Notes: generated by a model not told the origin, from the letters alone. Positions 42,401 through 49,368 are shown, counted from the first letter of the stretch. The stretch is 64,000 nt of DNA from Thalassobacillus_A hwangdonensis (GCF_042675915.1 NZ_JBHTKL010000002.1:1-64000), one strand, 5' to 3'. A program made the numbers and translations.

Positions 42401-42838
42401 GCTTTGCCGTTGATGGCCCTTGTCGTTCTGTTAAGTCTGAAGACATGGTCGAACTATAAAAAAGTGATGCAGTATGTACAATTGACTGTCCTGTTGCTGG
42501 TTACGATCTACCTGGTCGTCGACGCAATCCAGAGTCAAACGATCTGGGATGCAGTCATCATCGGGGGTTTATCGCTGGTATCGATTTTGGCAGGTATGCA
42601 ATTCAGAATCAAATCCTACTTCTTTGTCGGTACAGGTGTGCTGATCTTCAATGTCATGTACCAGACCAAGCCATATTGGGGGAACCTGCCGTGGTGGAGC
42701 TACCTCCTTATAGCCGGATCCACCCTGATTGCCGTTGCAAGTTACAATGAGTGGCAGAAACAAAAGGGTGACAGCAATAAAGGGAAATTGGAGGCCAAGT
42801 TCAAGCGGCTGATCCTATCCTTTAAAGAGTGGGACTAA
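39410..42838 (+). CDS. Large polytopic membrane protein of unknown function (1142 aa)
   Basis: The first ~90 residues are cytosolic: a helical start (REKVFRSELWKLWQKGFISERDYESFSEKYDAY), then an acidic/proline linker with PAPIPKNPVPAPKPKKVK. From about residue 90 to 1115 there are some thirty hydrophobic helices with short loops and no enzyme motif I can see. The first helix pair (VLLLISGLVVATTNWDQMG) resembles the N-terminal part of DUF2157-type membrane proteins. GGGGAGG precedes the ATG. It is monocistronic, with a terminator and repeat array C after it, and may be controlled by the TTACAC half-sites upstream. Confidence 0.75.
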   Translation: MKEREKVFRSELWKLWQKGFISERDYESFSEKYDAYIKHMNEEQLQASMETAEVKVEEEKPAPIPKNPVPAPKPKKVKTQEQVRERNITWSLILGVVLLLISGLVVATTNWDQMGAGLKVISISFISIFFLGLSVISSKFLKIEKTAFAFLTLGSLLIPVVVLAIGYFELLGSYLSIFGEGRELLGLIGTLLPLPLYVRNGHRHQSRLFIWISYLFLSFSVGFGIAALEVSVDVFYLGIMIFNGLLLYGYHRFNQNERWKLFMKELPIFAQLNLIVSTMLMLFLFKSEVFYSFNVLLTAVIYMAMVFVYDRKEYQFVFSALFAYGAYQLTEHSFLQQVDLVVYAIIGTAFLGFAVASGKHDYIRRMFRYISAVISFAAFLYITYQGILLRTETDQSLLLLIAYLVIALNYTYLAYVTNHLLFAYLSPFFLFVSGFEVWSLIESRYTDWVNPEVFLFFFAVGVFFLLGLANRHKYLQAIRTSSYYLSIGVMALTVLYALSIFAYLETALMLAVVALLAIVVGKKRTAETKIAGWVHPVSLGFSLFLIYPELADASFFYEHNLNVPFHLSLTGLLILGTSLLWRKMNVQPFEEAAFFTGQGFYLFGLLAMANVFIDINHDFVRPLLLLIGIGISVWLVLRTKLHGLWMYVTTVVFFFYGSLVIPLPLNTLNGVLLYYGFAPIAFLLVDHYAGRWREDLKPYFFWFGQGVQLLLIPVFLLSYASPDPVHPFIFLLALVIYVYSALIKQKEWQVRSLMYVGMSVIPLFLALLLDYYQWLENMPDAYIWMIASGIFACILVTVPRLWKKRVLDYTIPFSIFGLWMVVTEWTLISVWEIIPMTVYAAFTLYLLHKRGWSYLAILPLAATIAMWEQVDVRLSDMTLLVVETISFLVLLVLGRYLFKAFARWDKNEHYIDWYTITAFLYVLQVGETIGSDPVVWLEIIPFVMVSIGLFYQFGRFDQTFVQPVLATLAMVSILPTYYLIFNEYQSEIPELIHAELIALPLMALVVLLSLKTWSNYKKVMQYVQLTVLLLVTIYLVVDAIQSQTIWDAVIIGGLSLVSILAGMQFRIKSYFFVGTGVLIFNVMYQTKPYWGNLPWWSYLLIAGSTLIAVASYNEWQKQKGDSNKGKLEAKFKRLILSFKEWD

Positions 42839-42847
42839 AGTGAGCTG

Positions 42848-42888
42848 AATCTCGTGCAGAATCCTCTGGGTTCGCACGGGATTTTTTC
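42848..42888 (+). terminator. Terminator of the 1142-residue gene
   Basis: The arms AATCTCGTGC and GCACGGGATT (one G-T pair) are followed by TTTT; the T-run leads into repeat array C. Confidence 0.8.
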
Positions 42889-42892
42889 GTTT

Positions 42893-43000
42893 TCGGTCAG
42901 AAACTGCATCGAATCGGTCATAATTTCAGTGTTTCGGTCAAAAAAGTGAAAAGTCGGTCAAAATCTCAGATTTTCGGTCATAAATGAATCGGTAACCGAA
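42893..43000 (+). repeat. Post-terminator 20-21-nt degenerate tandem array C
   Basis: Cores TCGGTCA start at 42893, 42914, 42934, 42954 and 42974 (intervals 21, 20, 20, 20), with a partial TCGGTAA at 42989. The 13-14 bases between cores differ from unit to unit but are A/T-rich after the core. The plan is the same as arrays A, B and D but the core is unrelated in sequence. Confidence 0.85.
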
Positions 43001-43085
43001 GCACGTCCTAATCGATCAACCGCCATCACCAAATTCATAGCCTGTCCTCCCGCATCATAGAATAGAATAATCCAGCAATGAGGGA

Positions 43086-43598
43086 ATGGTTGATGTGCGA
43101 TTGATTCAAGAATTCCGGCAGTTTGCCATTCGCGGCAATGCCGCAGAGATGGGGATTGGGATTGTTTTAGGGGCAGCATTCAGCGGCCTGATTGATTCAC
43201 TCGTAACCGACATCCTGCTGCCGCCTGTCGGGCTGCTTTTAGCAAAAATGAATTTTACTGATCTCTTCATTTCGCTTAATGGAGTAGCTTACAGCTCTTT
43301 GAATGAGGCGAAGGAAGCGGGTGCAGCAACGATTAACTATGGACTTTTCATAAGTACAAGCATTCGCTTCATTTTCATTTTATTCGCGGTTTTCCTCGTT
43401 GTCCGTCAAATGAATCGCTGGAAAAAGCCGCATCAGCGCCCAATTGATTCGATGACGAGGAAGGAGTGTCCGTTCTGTTGTACGCCGATTCCTTCAAAGG
43501 CGATCATCTGCCCGAACTGCGGGTCCGAGCTGAAGGAAATTAGCGATGGTAAACCGCAGGAGAAACGTGTTTCGAAGTTCCGTGTGAAGATCAAATAG
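43086..43598 (+). CDS. mscL: Large-conductance mechanosensitive channel MscL with zinc-ribbon tail
   Basis: The first ~115 residues are a typical MscL: amphipathic N-terminus (LIQEFRQFAIRGN), TM1 (MGIGIVLGAAFSGLIDSLVTDILLPPVG), an outer loop and TM2 (FIFILFAVFLVVRQMNRW). It opens under membrane tension to release solutes during hypo-osmotic shock, important for salt-adapted cells. Unlike the usual ~130-residue protein it continues to 170 residues with a zinc ribbon, CPFC (128-131) and CPNC (142-145), and a basic tail. The ribosome binding site is weak; a later start at GTG 43095 or TTG 43101 is possible. Confidence 0.9.
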   Translation: MVDVRLIQEFRQFAIRGNAAEMGIGIVLGAAFSGLIDSLVTDILLPPVGLLLAKMNFTDLFISLNGVAYSSLNEAKEAGAATINYGLFISTSIRFIFILFAVFLVVRQMNRWKKPHQRPIDSMTRKECPFCCTPIPSKAIICPNCGSELKEISDGKPQEKRVSKFRVKIK

Positions 43599-43660
43599 GC
43601 TCCCGTTAGATTATGCCTTCGTAAATCGGGGAATACGAAGGGAAAGAAACGGAGGGCTTA

Positions 43661-44554
43661 ATGATGAGCGATGAAAACAAACATACAAGCAACGAATCAG
43701 ACGAGGAAACGAACCAGAATAAAGAGGAAGAACATCACCCCGGAAGACAGTTCTATATACCCTCTCAAATCGTCAAAGACTTCGGAGAAAAAGGCAAGGA
43801 TCACCTGAAGAAGCCTTTCCGTGCGCAACTATTGTTAGCACTGACTGCAGGGTCTTTCATGACTTTCGGTGCTGCATTTTCCATCCTGCTTGCTATAGGG
43901 GTAGAAGCGAAAGGATTGTATTATCTGTTATCCGGGATGGGGTTTGCGGCAGGTTATGCGATGGTATTCATTTCGGGTTCAGTATTATTTACGGAAATAA
44001 ATGTACTCTTACCTACTTATCTTTTCAATGTCACTGGTCTCATGCAAAAGCCCATCCTTAAATTCTGGGCGTCGGCATACATCGGAAACATCCTTGGTGC
44101 GTTGTTCGTGGCAGTCCTGATCCAATTATCAGGGTCGCTATCAACCCCTTTTTATACCGAGTTATCTGTGTACCTCGAACATAAAATGAAATTCATGGAC
44201 CATGGAGTTAAGGGCTGGTTCGAAGTCCTCGTCTCGGGTATTCTTGCCAACTGGCTGATCGGGATGGCAGCATTCCTAACTACTGCCGCCAGAGATATCA
44301 CTGGTAAGATTCTCGGAACCGCACTGCCGGTCATCTTATTTGTAGCAGGAAACTTCCAGCACAGTGCAGCGAATATGGGTTACTTCAGCCTTGGTGTACT
44401 GTCGAAATCAGAATATACGTGGTATGAATTCATCCTCTTCAATCTGATTCCAGCCAGTATCGGGAACATCATTGGTGGAGCAATTCTTGTATCCCTGCTG
44501 TTCTCCTACGCTTATAAAGAGGACATCCAGTCCGCTTTGAGTTTAAAAAAATGA
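43661..44554 (+). CDS. Formate/nitrite transporter (FNT) family channel
   Basis: This 297-residue protein has a long charged N-terminal tail (about 1-50, Glu/Asn-rich), then six membrane helices with FNT motifs: ISGSVLFTEINVLLP, AYIGNILGAL, ILANWLIGMA and a central NFQHSAANM with the conserved pore histidine. FNT pentamers conduct small monovalent anions such as formate, nitrite or hydrosulfide; the substrate is not predictable. GGAGG precedes a double ATG. It lies 62 bases after mscL and has its own terminator. Confidence 0.88.
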   Translation: MMSDENKHTSNESDEETNQNKEEEHHPGRQFYIPSQIVKDFGEKGKDHLKKPFRAQLLLALTAGSFMTFGAAFSILLAIGVEAKGLYYLLSGMGFAAGYAMVFISGSVLFTEINVLLPTYLFNVTGLMQKPILKFWASAYIGNILGALFVAVLIQLSGSLSTPFYTELSVYLEHKMKFMDHGVKGWFEVLVSGILANWLIGMAAFLTTAARDITGKILGTALPVILFVAGNFQHSAANMGYFSLGVLSKSEYTWYEFILFNLIPASIGNIIGGAILVSLLFSYAYKEDIQSALSLKK

Positions 44555-44594
44555 ATGAAAGCTGAGACGCCTCCGGTGTTTCAGCTTTTTTTAA
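44555..44594 (+). terminator. Terminator of the FNT gene
   Basis: The arms AAAGCTGAGAC and GTTTCAGCTTT are followed by a T-run. Confidence 0.82.
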
Positions 44595-44681
44595 TTTTTC
44601 GACGGAGGTGGTGTTTCATTTATCACCGACTAATGTAAAATAGAGGTAAAGGGTAAAACAAATTACCTAAGAGGGGTTCCT

Positions 44682-45818
44682 ATGAAAAATATCTGCTATA
44701 TGATGTTCATCTTCCTTTTTGTACTTACTGCCTGTAATAATGAAGAGGAGACCCGTTTTGCACAGCATCATGCCTCATCAGATGTTTCGATATCGGAAAA
44801 AGAACAAATCATCACGAAGCAGAGAATCACACTTTCTGCAATTGGTGACATGCTGATTCATGACGGAGTCTACCACGATGCTCAGACTGCAAATGGTTAT
44901 GATTTCAAACCGATGCTTGAACTTGTGAAGCCATACCTTGAGGAAACGACGTTATCGATTGCCAATCAGGAAACGATGATTGGAGGAGCGGAGATCGGAT
45001 TATCCTCCTACCCTTCATTCAATAGTCCATATGAAGTCGGTGATGCATTGAAGGATGCCGGAGTCGATATCGTTTCAATCGCGAATAACCATACCTTGGA
45101 CCGCGGGGAGAAAGCAATCCAGAATGCGATTGCACATTGGAATGCCATTGATATGGTGTACACAGGTGCCTACCAAAGTGACCAGGACAGTGAACAACTG
45201 CGGATTGTCGAGAAAGAAGGGATGCGTGTCGCTTTCCTAAGCTATACATACGGCACGAATGGAATTCCTGTTCCGGCCGGGAAGGACTACTTGGTCAATT
45301 TGATTGATCCCGTCAAAATGAAAGCAGATATTGCAGAAGCAGAAGAGCAAGCGGATGTAACCGTCGTGAGCATGCATTTTGGAGCGGAATACCAGCGGCT
45401 ACCCAATGAATCACAGAAAGAGCTGGCTCAGGTGATTGCCGATGCTGGTGGAGATGTAGTGATCGGGCATCATCCTCATGTACTGCAGCCGATGGAAATG
45501 CTGAAAGGTAAAAATGGAAACGAAACGTTCGTCGTCTACTCGTTGGGGAATTTCCTATCTTCTCAGAATGAACTGTACCGACGGCTCGGAGGCATCCTGC
45601 AAATTGAGATAGAGAAGGTATCCGGACCTGTCGATGAAGTGGTGTCCATAAAGAATCCGAAGTTCATTCCTACATTTGTATATTATGAAAGACACCGTAA
45701 TTATAAGGTGGTTCCGATGCACCAGCTTGAACCTGGAATGCTAGCGAATGGAGAAAAGCTTCACGAGGAAATCAAACAGCATATGTCCCAGTGGATGCCG
45801 GAACTTAAATTTCCATAA
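44682..45818 (+). CDS. CapA-family lipoprotein (metallophosphatase fold)
   Basis: This 378-residue lipoprotein has lipobox LTAC (Cys18) and a PgsA/CapA-type phosphoesterase domain: SAIGDMLIHDGVY, LSIANQETMIGG, VDIVSIANNHTLDRG, VVSMHFGAEYQRLP, VIGHHPHVLQPME and VVYSLGNFLSSQ. The conserved metal ligands of the calcineurin-like fold are in these blocks. CapA proteins act in poly-gamma-glutamate or capsule synthesis and export, but stand-alone copies like this one, without capB or capC, have no firm role. A terminator follows directly. Confidence 0.88.
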   Translation: MKNICYMMFIFLFVLTACNNEEETRFAQHHASSDVSISEKEQIITKQRITLSAIGDMLIHDGVYHDAQTANGYDFKPMLELVKPYLEETTLSIANQETMIGGAEIGLSSYPSFNSPYEVGDALKDAGVDIVSIANNHTLDRGEKAIQNAIAHWNAIDMVYTGAYQSDQDSEQLRIVEKEGMRVAFLSYTYGTNGIPVPAGKDYLVNLIDPVKMKADIAEAEEQADVTVVSMHFGAEYQRLPNESQKELAQVIADAGGDVVIGHHPHVLQPMEMLKGKNGNETFVVYSLGNFLSSQNELYRRLGGILQIEIEKVSGPVDEVVSIKNPKFIPTFVYYERHRNYKVVPMHQLEPGMLANGEKLHEEIKQHMSQWMPELKFP

Positions 45819-45820
45819 AC

Positions 45821-45851
45821 AGAAGGTACGCCTCAACTGGCGTACCTTCTT
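45821..45851. terminator. Bidirectional terminator between capA-like and catE genes
   Basis: AGAAGGTACGCC pairs with GGCGTACCTTCT around a 6-base loop. The catE stop lies at its edge. Confidence 0.85.
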
Positions 45852-46701
45852 ATGTTGTCACGATTACTTTTATTCCTGATGGATCGGTTAATGTGATGGA
45901 TTGATCGAGTTGTTCGAATGTGATGGCGTTATGCTTCACTCGCTCAATTGTCGTATTAAATGACTGGAGATCAGGGAGCTTTATAGTAAAGTGTTTCAGG
46001 CCGATGGAGCTTTCCTGTTTATAAGCAACATGCCTTCCCCAAACATTCATCGCTATGTGGTGGTGATAACCGCCAGCAGAAACAAACAGCGCATTTCCTC
46101 CAAGAGTGAACATCTTATCAAATCCTAATCCATCTACATAAAACTTTTCCGTATCGTCGATGCTGCTTACATGCAGGTGGACGTGACCGATAATAGTGTC
46201 CGTCGGGAGTCCGCTCCACACTTTGTCTTCGCTGAGTTTCAGCAGTCCTTCCACATCTAATCGGGAAGTTGTGGCTGTCAGTTGGCCGGAAGCATCCTTT
46301 TGCCACAGATGTTTCGGACGATCAGCATAGATTTCAATTCCATTACCTTCCGGGTCCTGCAGGTAGATGGCTTCACTGAACCCATGGTCGGATGCACCCT
46401 GAAGTGGGTAATTGTTTTTGATCAAATGCCTTAAAGATAGCGATAGGCTGACTCTGTCAGGGACGAGAATAGCGAAATGGTACAAGCCTGCTGATTGGGC
46501 TCGAGAGGCATCCTTTGCTTTCGTTTGTTCCAAGGTAAGCAGTGGAGAAGTGCCATCCACTGCGAAGGAAACACGGTCTTGTTTCTCTTCCAATACTTCA
46601 AACCCGATCAGTGACCGATAAAAATCCGCGGTGCCGTGCAGATCCTCCACTAACAGATGAACAGAATCGATTGTTGTTTTAGGATGAATCGTCGTTTTCA
46701 T
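45850..46701 (-). CDS. catE: Catechol-2,3-dioxygenase-like VOC protein (CatE)
   Basis: This ~283-residue enzyme has two VOC modules (about 1-135 and 150-283). The active module carries the metal-site histidines in DTIIGHVHLHVSSID and GGYHHHIAMNVWG. The sequence follows B. subtilis CatE (YfiE) along its length, including YHFAILVPDR and DPEGNGIEIYADRP. CatE opens the catechol ring and protects against catechol and quinone stress. The start is ATG 46701 (an in-frame TTG at 46704 is also possible) behind AAGGAGG. It follows catD on the same strand, giving the catDE arrangement. Confidence 0.87.
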   Translation of the reverse strand: MKTTIHPKTTIDSVHLLVEDLHGTADFYRSLIGFEVLEEKQDRVSFAVDGTSPLLTLEQTKAKDASRAQSAGLYHFAILVPDRVSLSLSLRHLIKNNYPLQGASDHGFSEAIYLQDPEGNGIEIYADRPKHLWQKDASGQLTATTSRLDVEGLLKLSEDKVWSGLPTDTIIGHVHLHVSSIDDTEKFYVDGLGFDKMFTLGGNALFVSAGGYHHHIAMNVWGRHVAYKQESSIGLKHFTIKLPDLQSFNTTIERVKHNAITFEQLDQSITLTDPSGIKVIVTT

Positions 46702-46716
46702 CAATGTCTTACCTCC

Positions 46717-47124
46717 TTAAAAGATCAAAGCATCAACGGAATAGGTACCTGCACCAGTCAAAGCGATTCCTAACGCAATGATCGCAATCAATACGTTGTA
46801 TTCATATCCGCCTTCAGTCGCCCAGTACCCATTTGGTCCATGAACTTTCATGATGGCAACAATCATTGTAAGGATGATCAGGAGTGCAGCCAGCGGGGTA
46901 AGCAGACCAATTGCAAACAAAAGTCCTCCAATCAATTCACTCAAACCTGCCAGTAACGCCATCGTTTTACCAGGTTTGATTCCGATGGAAGTAAAGAATC
47001 CGCCTGTTCCTTCAATTCCATGCCCTCCGAACCATCCAAATAACTTCTGTGCACCATGTGCAGCAAATGTAATACCTAATACTATACGGATAAGTAAAAG
47101 TCCGATACTTGCTAAAAGTGTCAT
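46717..47124 (-). CDS. catD: DoxX-family membrane protein (CatD)
   Basis: This ~135-residue protein has four membrane helices with DoxX features (IRIVLGITFAAHGAQKLFGWFGGHG, ALLAGLSELIGGLLFAIGLLTPLAALLI). Placed directly before catE it corresponds to B. subtilis CatD (YfiD), a membrane partner in quinone/catechol resistance of unclear biochemical role. ATG 47124 is preferred to 47130 because AAAGGAGG is 8 bases before it. The promoter region carries two TTAC...GTAA boxes expected to bind the repressor encoded upstream. Confidence 0.85.
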   Translation of the reverse strand: MTLLASIGLLLIRIVLGITFAAHGAQKLFGWFGGHGIEGTGGFFTSIGIKPGKTMALLAGLSELIGGLLFAIGLLTPLAALLIILTMIVAIMKVHGPNGYWATEGGYEYNVLIAIIALGIALTGAGTYSVDALIF

Positions 47125-47164
47125 TGTCATTTCCTCCTTTTCTTGATGATAAAAATATATCAGG

Positions 47165-47213
47165 TTACTTTAAGTAAGTCAATGGTGTTTTTAATTTAAA
47201 TTACAAAAAGTAA
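47165..47213 (-). promoter_or_regulatory. Two YodB/CatR-type operators before catDE
   Basis: TTACTTTAAGTAA (47165-47177) is a perfect palindrome and TTACAAAAAGTAA (47201-47213) is a near palindrome. The second is repeated exactly in front of the repressor gene at 47627-47639. They match the TTAC-N5-GTAA style of DUF24-family operators. Confidence 0.75.
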
Positions 47214-47225
47214 CTTTAAGACATT

Positions 47226-47258
47226 TAAAAAAGCCCTGAGATCAGGGCACTTGTTCAA
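47226..47258 (-). terminator. Terminator of the DUF24-family repressor gene
   Basis: On the minus strand TGCCCTGA pairs with TCAGGGC and is followed by TTTTTT. It separates the repressor from catDE. Confidence 0.8.
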
Positions 47259-47262
47259 TCGA

Positions 47263-47577
47263 TTACTTTTCAACCCATTCATCCGCCCAGTGTTGCACTT
47301 CAGATAGGGCTGGTGTTATCGCTTTTCCTTTATCAGTAAGGGTGTATTCAATTCTCACAGGAGTTTCCGGATAGACACTCCGTTGTACCATCCCGTGTTC
47401 TTCTAATTCTTTCAACCGTTCTGTCAGCATTTTCTTGCTGATTTCCGGAATGTTATTCGCAATTTCATTGAAGCGTAATGGACCATTTTCCAGCACACGG
47501 ATAATGATTCCCACCCAACGCTTACCAAGGAGTTGGAATGCCTTTTCGAATTTAGGGCAAAGGGATTGTGGAGACAT
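47263..47577 (-). CDS. HxlR/DUF24-family redox-sensing repressor (YodB/CatR-type)
   Basis: This 104-residue winged-helix regulator has the family start with the conserved redox cysteine (SLCPKFEKAFQLLGKRW, Cys7), recognition helix region ISKKMLTERLKELEEHG and the wing VRIEYTLTDKG. In B. subtilis YodB and CatR this N-terminal cysteine reacts with quinones or diamide and lifts repression of catDE and azoreductase genes. The start is ATG 47577 because AGGTGA precedes it; the ATG at 47592 lies before that site. An operator copy at 47627 suggests autoregulation. Which of YodB or CatR it corresponds to is open. Confidence 0.88.
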   Translation of the reverse strand: MSPQSLCPKFEKAFQLLGKRWVGIIIRVLENGPLRFNEIANNIPEISKKMLTERLKELEEHGMVQRSVYPETPVRIEYTLTDKGKAITPALSEVQHWADEWVEK

Positions 47578-47626
47578 GACAGTCACCTCCATCTAATAAT
47601 ACATTTATTATAGTACATTCAGCCGC

Positions 47627-47639
47627 TTACAAAAAGTAA
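47627..47639 (-). promoter_or_regulatory. Operator copy in front of the DUF24-family repressor gene
   Basis: TTACAAAAAGTAA is identical to the box at 47201-47213 before catDE and lies 50 bases upstream of the repressor start, consistent with autoregulation. Confidence 0.7.
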
Positions 47640-47921
47640 TTAAGTTTAAATCATATAGTAACAGCTATAAAATTATGGAAAATATGAAAAATTCTTTTCC
47701 ACCTATTGCCCCCGAAACTTTACATATGTTACCTTACAGGAAATAGAGATATTGTGGTGGAAATAGCAAGATTAATTACGGTTTTCGACACACTACTTCA
47801 TCCAGCTTCCTCCTGATATCTTTATTGAAGCCTGGTTAGGCAATTCCTATAAAATTTTAAGTTTTAACGTATGATGAGCGGGAATCGCCTAATACACTTT
47901 TTTAAAGGAGGGTGAGCTGCT
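47640..47921. other. Intergenic stretch without recognised genes
   Basis: No gene or RNA family was recognised. AGGCAATTCC (about 47839) and GGGAATCGCCT (about 47880) are roughly inverted around an AT-rich promoter-like segment (ATAAAAT, TATGAT), just upstream of the 47-residue gene. Confidence 0.4.
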
Positions 47922-48065
47922 GTGACGATCCTGTTCTCCAAAGGCCGTGAGTTGTTTGAGAAAGATTTTAAAAACCAGGCGTTTAACCAACAATCCGAAT
48001 CAAAAATCAAACAACCGAAGAAAAAAAGCGGTAAAGTCATGTTTTTTGCTAACAAACGTAAGTAA
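47922..48065 (+). CDS. Predicted 47-residue basic protein
   Basis: GTG 47922 follows AAAGGAGGG with a 10-base spacer. The 47 residues are amphipathic and basic: a start TILFSKGRELFEKDF, a polar Gln/Asn/Ser middle, then KQPKKKSGKVMFFANKRK. No signal or membrane segment is present. I do not recognise the family. The frame downstream (48062-48250) stays open with CESC and CKKC pairs in another register, so a frameshifted longer gene cannot be excluded. A terminator follows at 48253. Confidence 0.55.
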   Translation: MTILFSKGRELFEKDFKNQAFNQQSESKIKQPKKKSGKVMFFANKRK

Positions 48066-48130
48066 GCCATTGTGAATCGTGTAGGCTAGGTCTTTGGGAA
48101 AAATGTAAGAAATGTCAGGATCAACGGAAC

Positions 48131-48250
48131 ATGGGAGCCAATACAGCAGATCATCATCATAGTAGTATGGATCAAATTCCTTTACTAGAGAGTTACGAAC
48201 TGTACACCCCTATGTTTGCAGTTGACATTGCAAATGGAACGGAAAAATAA
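48131..48250 (+). CDS. Doubtful 39-residue frame, possibly the tail of a broken gene
   Basis: ATG 48131 opens 39 codons rich in His/Asp (GANTADHHHSSMDQ). The same frame extends upstream without a start codon to 48062 and shows HCESCRLGLWEKCKKCQ, a CxxC...CxxC pattern like a small zinc ribbon. It could be the end of the preceding 47-residue gene after a frameshift. No good ribosome binding site is present. Confidence 0.3.
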   Translation: MGANTADHHHSSMDQIPLLESYELYTPMFAVDIANGTEK

Positions 48251-48252
48251 TC

Positions 48253-48286
48253 AACCCCTCTGCTGTCATTCAGCGGAGGGGTTTCT
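48253..48286 (+). terminator. Strong hairpin terminator
   Basis: The arms ACCCCTCTGCTG and CAGCGGAGGGGT are followed by TTTCTTT. It ends the small-gene unit and also lies past the stop of the convergent AraC-type gene. Confidence 0.82.
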
Positions 48287-48308
48287 TTGGTATCCAGGTT
48301 CTTTACGC

Positions 48309-49187
48309 TCAGCCTCTATTTTTCTTTACTGGAATCCAAATTTCACTTTTATAGTCGGGTGATGTGATGTCTTTGCCTTCCGTCCAAAGAATCTCCGGAC
48401 CTTCGGCTTGCTCGTAATTGGAAGACGGGAACCATTCTGAATAAATCTTCCCCCAGGTTTCCTGAAGGGTATCTGGAAAAGGTCCGCTTGATTCGAAGAC
48501 GGCCCATGTAAACGCTGAAACGTTCAATTGATCCAGATCATCGGGGCATTCCTTCGTGGTAGCTACTCCGATATAATGATCCAATTCTCCCTTTTCCTCC
48601 ATTCGAGTTTCAGAAAAGTTGGTAGAAGCTTGAATCAACCCATGTGGTTCTATGTTAGAAAGGGCCTTTAACCTGTCAATTTTCTCACCTGATAATGACT
48701 TCCACATTTTCGTGATTTCTTCATTTTCTCCTTTGAAAACAATAGGAACTCGTTTCATTAAACCAGCAACCGTAAACGGGTGTTTTTCTTCGAGACGATA
48801 ATTCATTTCGCTTCCTCCTTCGATAGTTAATTGGAAGCTCATTCTTGGATAAGCTTTAAGCGATTGGCCGGAATTCCTTGCCTGCGAAGGAGTAATACCA
48901 TGCATTTGCTGGAAAGCTCTTGTAAAAGCATCCGGTGACTGGTATCCGTATTTTATGGCAACATCAATGATTTTCTCATTACCGTTACAAATCTCAAACG
49001 CTGCAAGGGTCAGCCGTCTGCGCCGGATATATTCAGATAGCGGAACTCCAGCCAGAAAAGAAAACATCCGTTTAAAGTGATATTCTGAACATAAAGCGCG
49101 GCTGGCAATCTCCTCATAATCAATCTCACCTGCAAGGTTTTCCTCTATATAATTGATAGCATCATTCATGTGTTTAAGCGAATCCAA
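48309..49187 (-). CDS. AraC-family regulator with GyrI-like effector domain
   Basis: This 292-residue regulator has an N-terminal AraC-type DNA-binding domain (about 8-107; two helix-turn-helix units, with ALCSEYHFKRMFSFLAG and the signature VAIKYGYQSPDAFTRAFQQMHGITPSQ) and a C-terminal GyrI-like ligand-binding domain (about 125-290). Such proteins respond to small hydrophobic or cationic ligands, often activating multidrug or stress genes. The start is TTG 49187 with AAAGGAGG 8 bases before it. No obvious target operon is adjacent. Confidence 0.87.
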   Translation of the reverse strand: MDSLKHMNDAINYIEENLAGEIDYEEIASRALCSEYHFKRMFSFLAGVPLSEYIRRRRLTLAAFEICNGNEKIIDVAIKYGYQSPDAFTRAFQQMHGITPSQARNSGQSLKAYPRMSFQLTIEGGSEMNYRLEEKHPFTVAGLMKRVPIVFKGENEEITKMWKSLSGEKIDRLKALSNIEPHGLIQASTNFSETRMEEKGELDHYIGVATTKECPDDLDQLNVSAFTWAVFESSGPFPDTLQETWGKIYSEWFPSSNYEQAEGPEILWTEGKDITSPDYKSEIWIPVKKNRG

Positions 49188-49318
49188 TGGATGAACCTCC
49201 TTTAATTAAAGAATAGCAGTGAAGGGAAGATATAACCCGACAATCAATGCTAGATATTGCAGGGTCTTCTATACTAAAGGATAGCATCTCTAAAAATAAT
49301 CCTAAGTGAAATAAAGTA

Positions 49319-49349
49319 TTGACCCTTACGTTACGTCATAGTCTAAGCT
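49319..49349 (+). promoter_or_regulatory. MerR-type promoter with 19-bp spacer
   Basis: TTGACC (49319-49324) and TAAGCT (49344-49349) are separated by 19 bases, the long spacer typical of MerR-controlled promoters. ACGTTACGT sits centrally in the spacer within CCTTACGTTACGTCATAG, resembling TipA/Mta-group operators. Confidence 0.75.
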
Positions 49350-49368
49350 AAGAATTGAGGTGATGGAA

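Noticed and set aside
47839..47890. Riboswitch or operator around the inverted AGGCAATTCC / GGGAATCGCCT
   Set aside because: The pairing is imperfect, no known riboswitch core is present and the downstream gene is unidentified.
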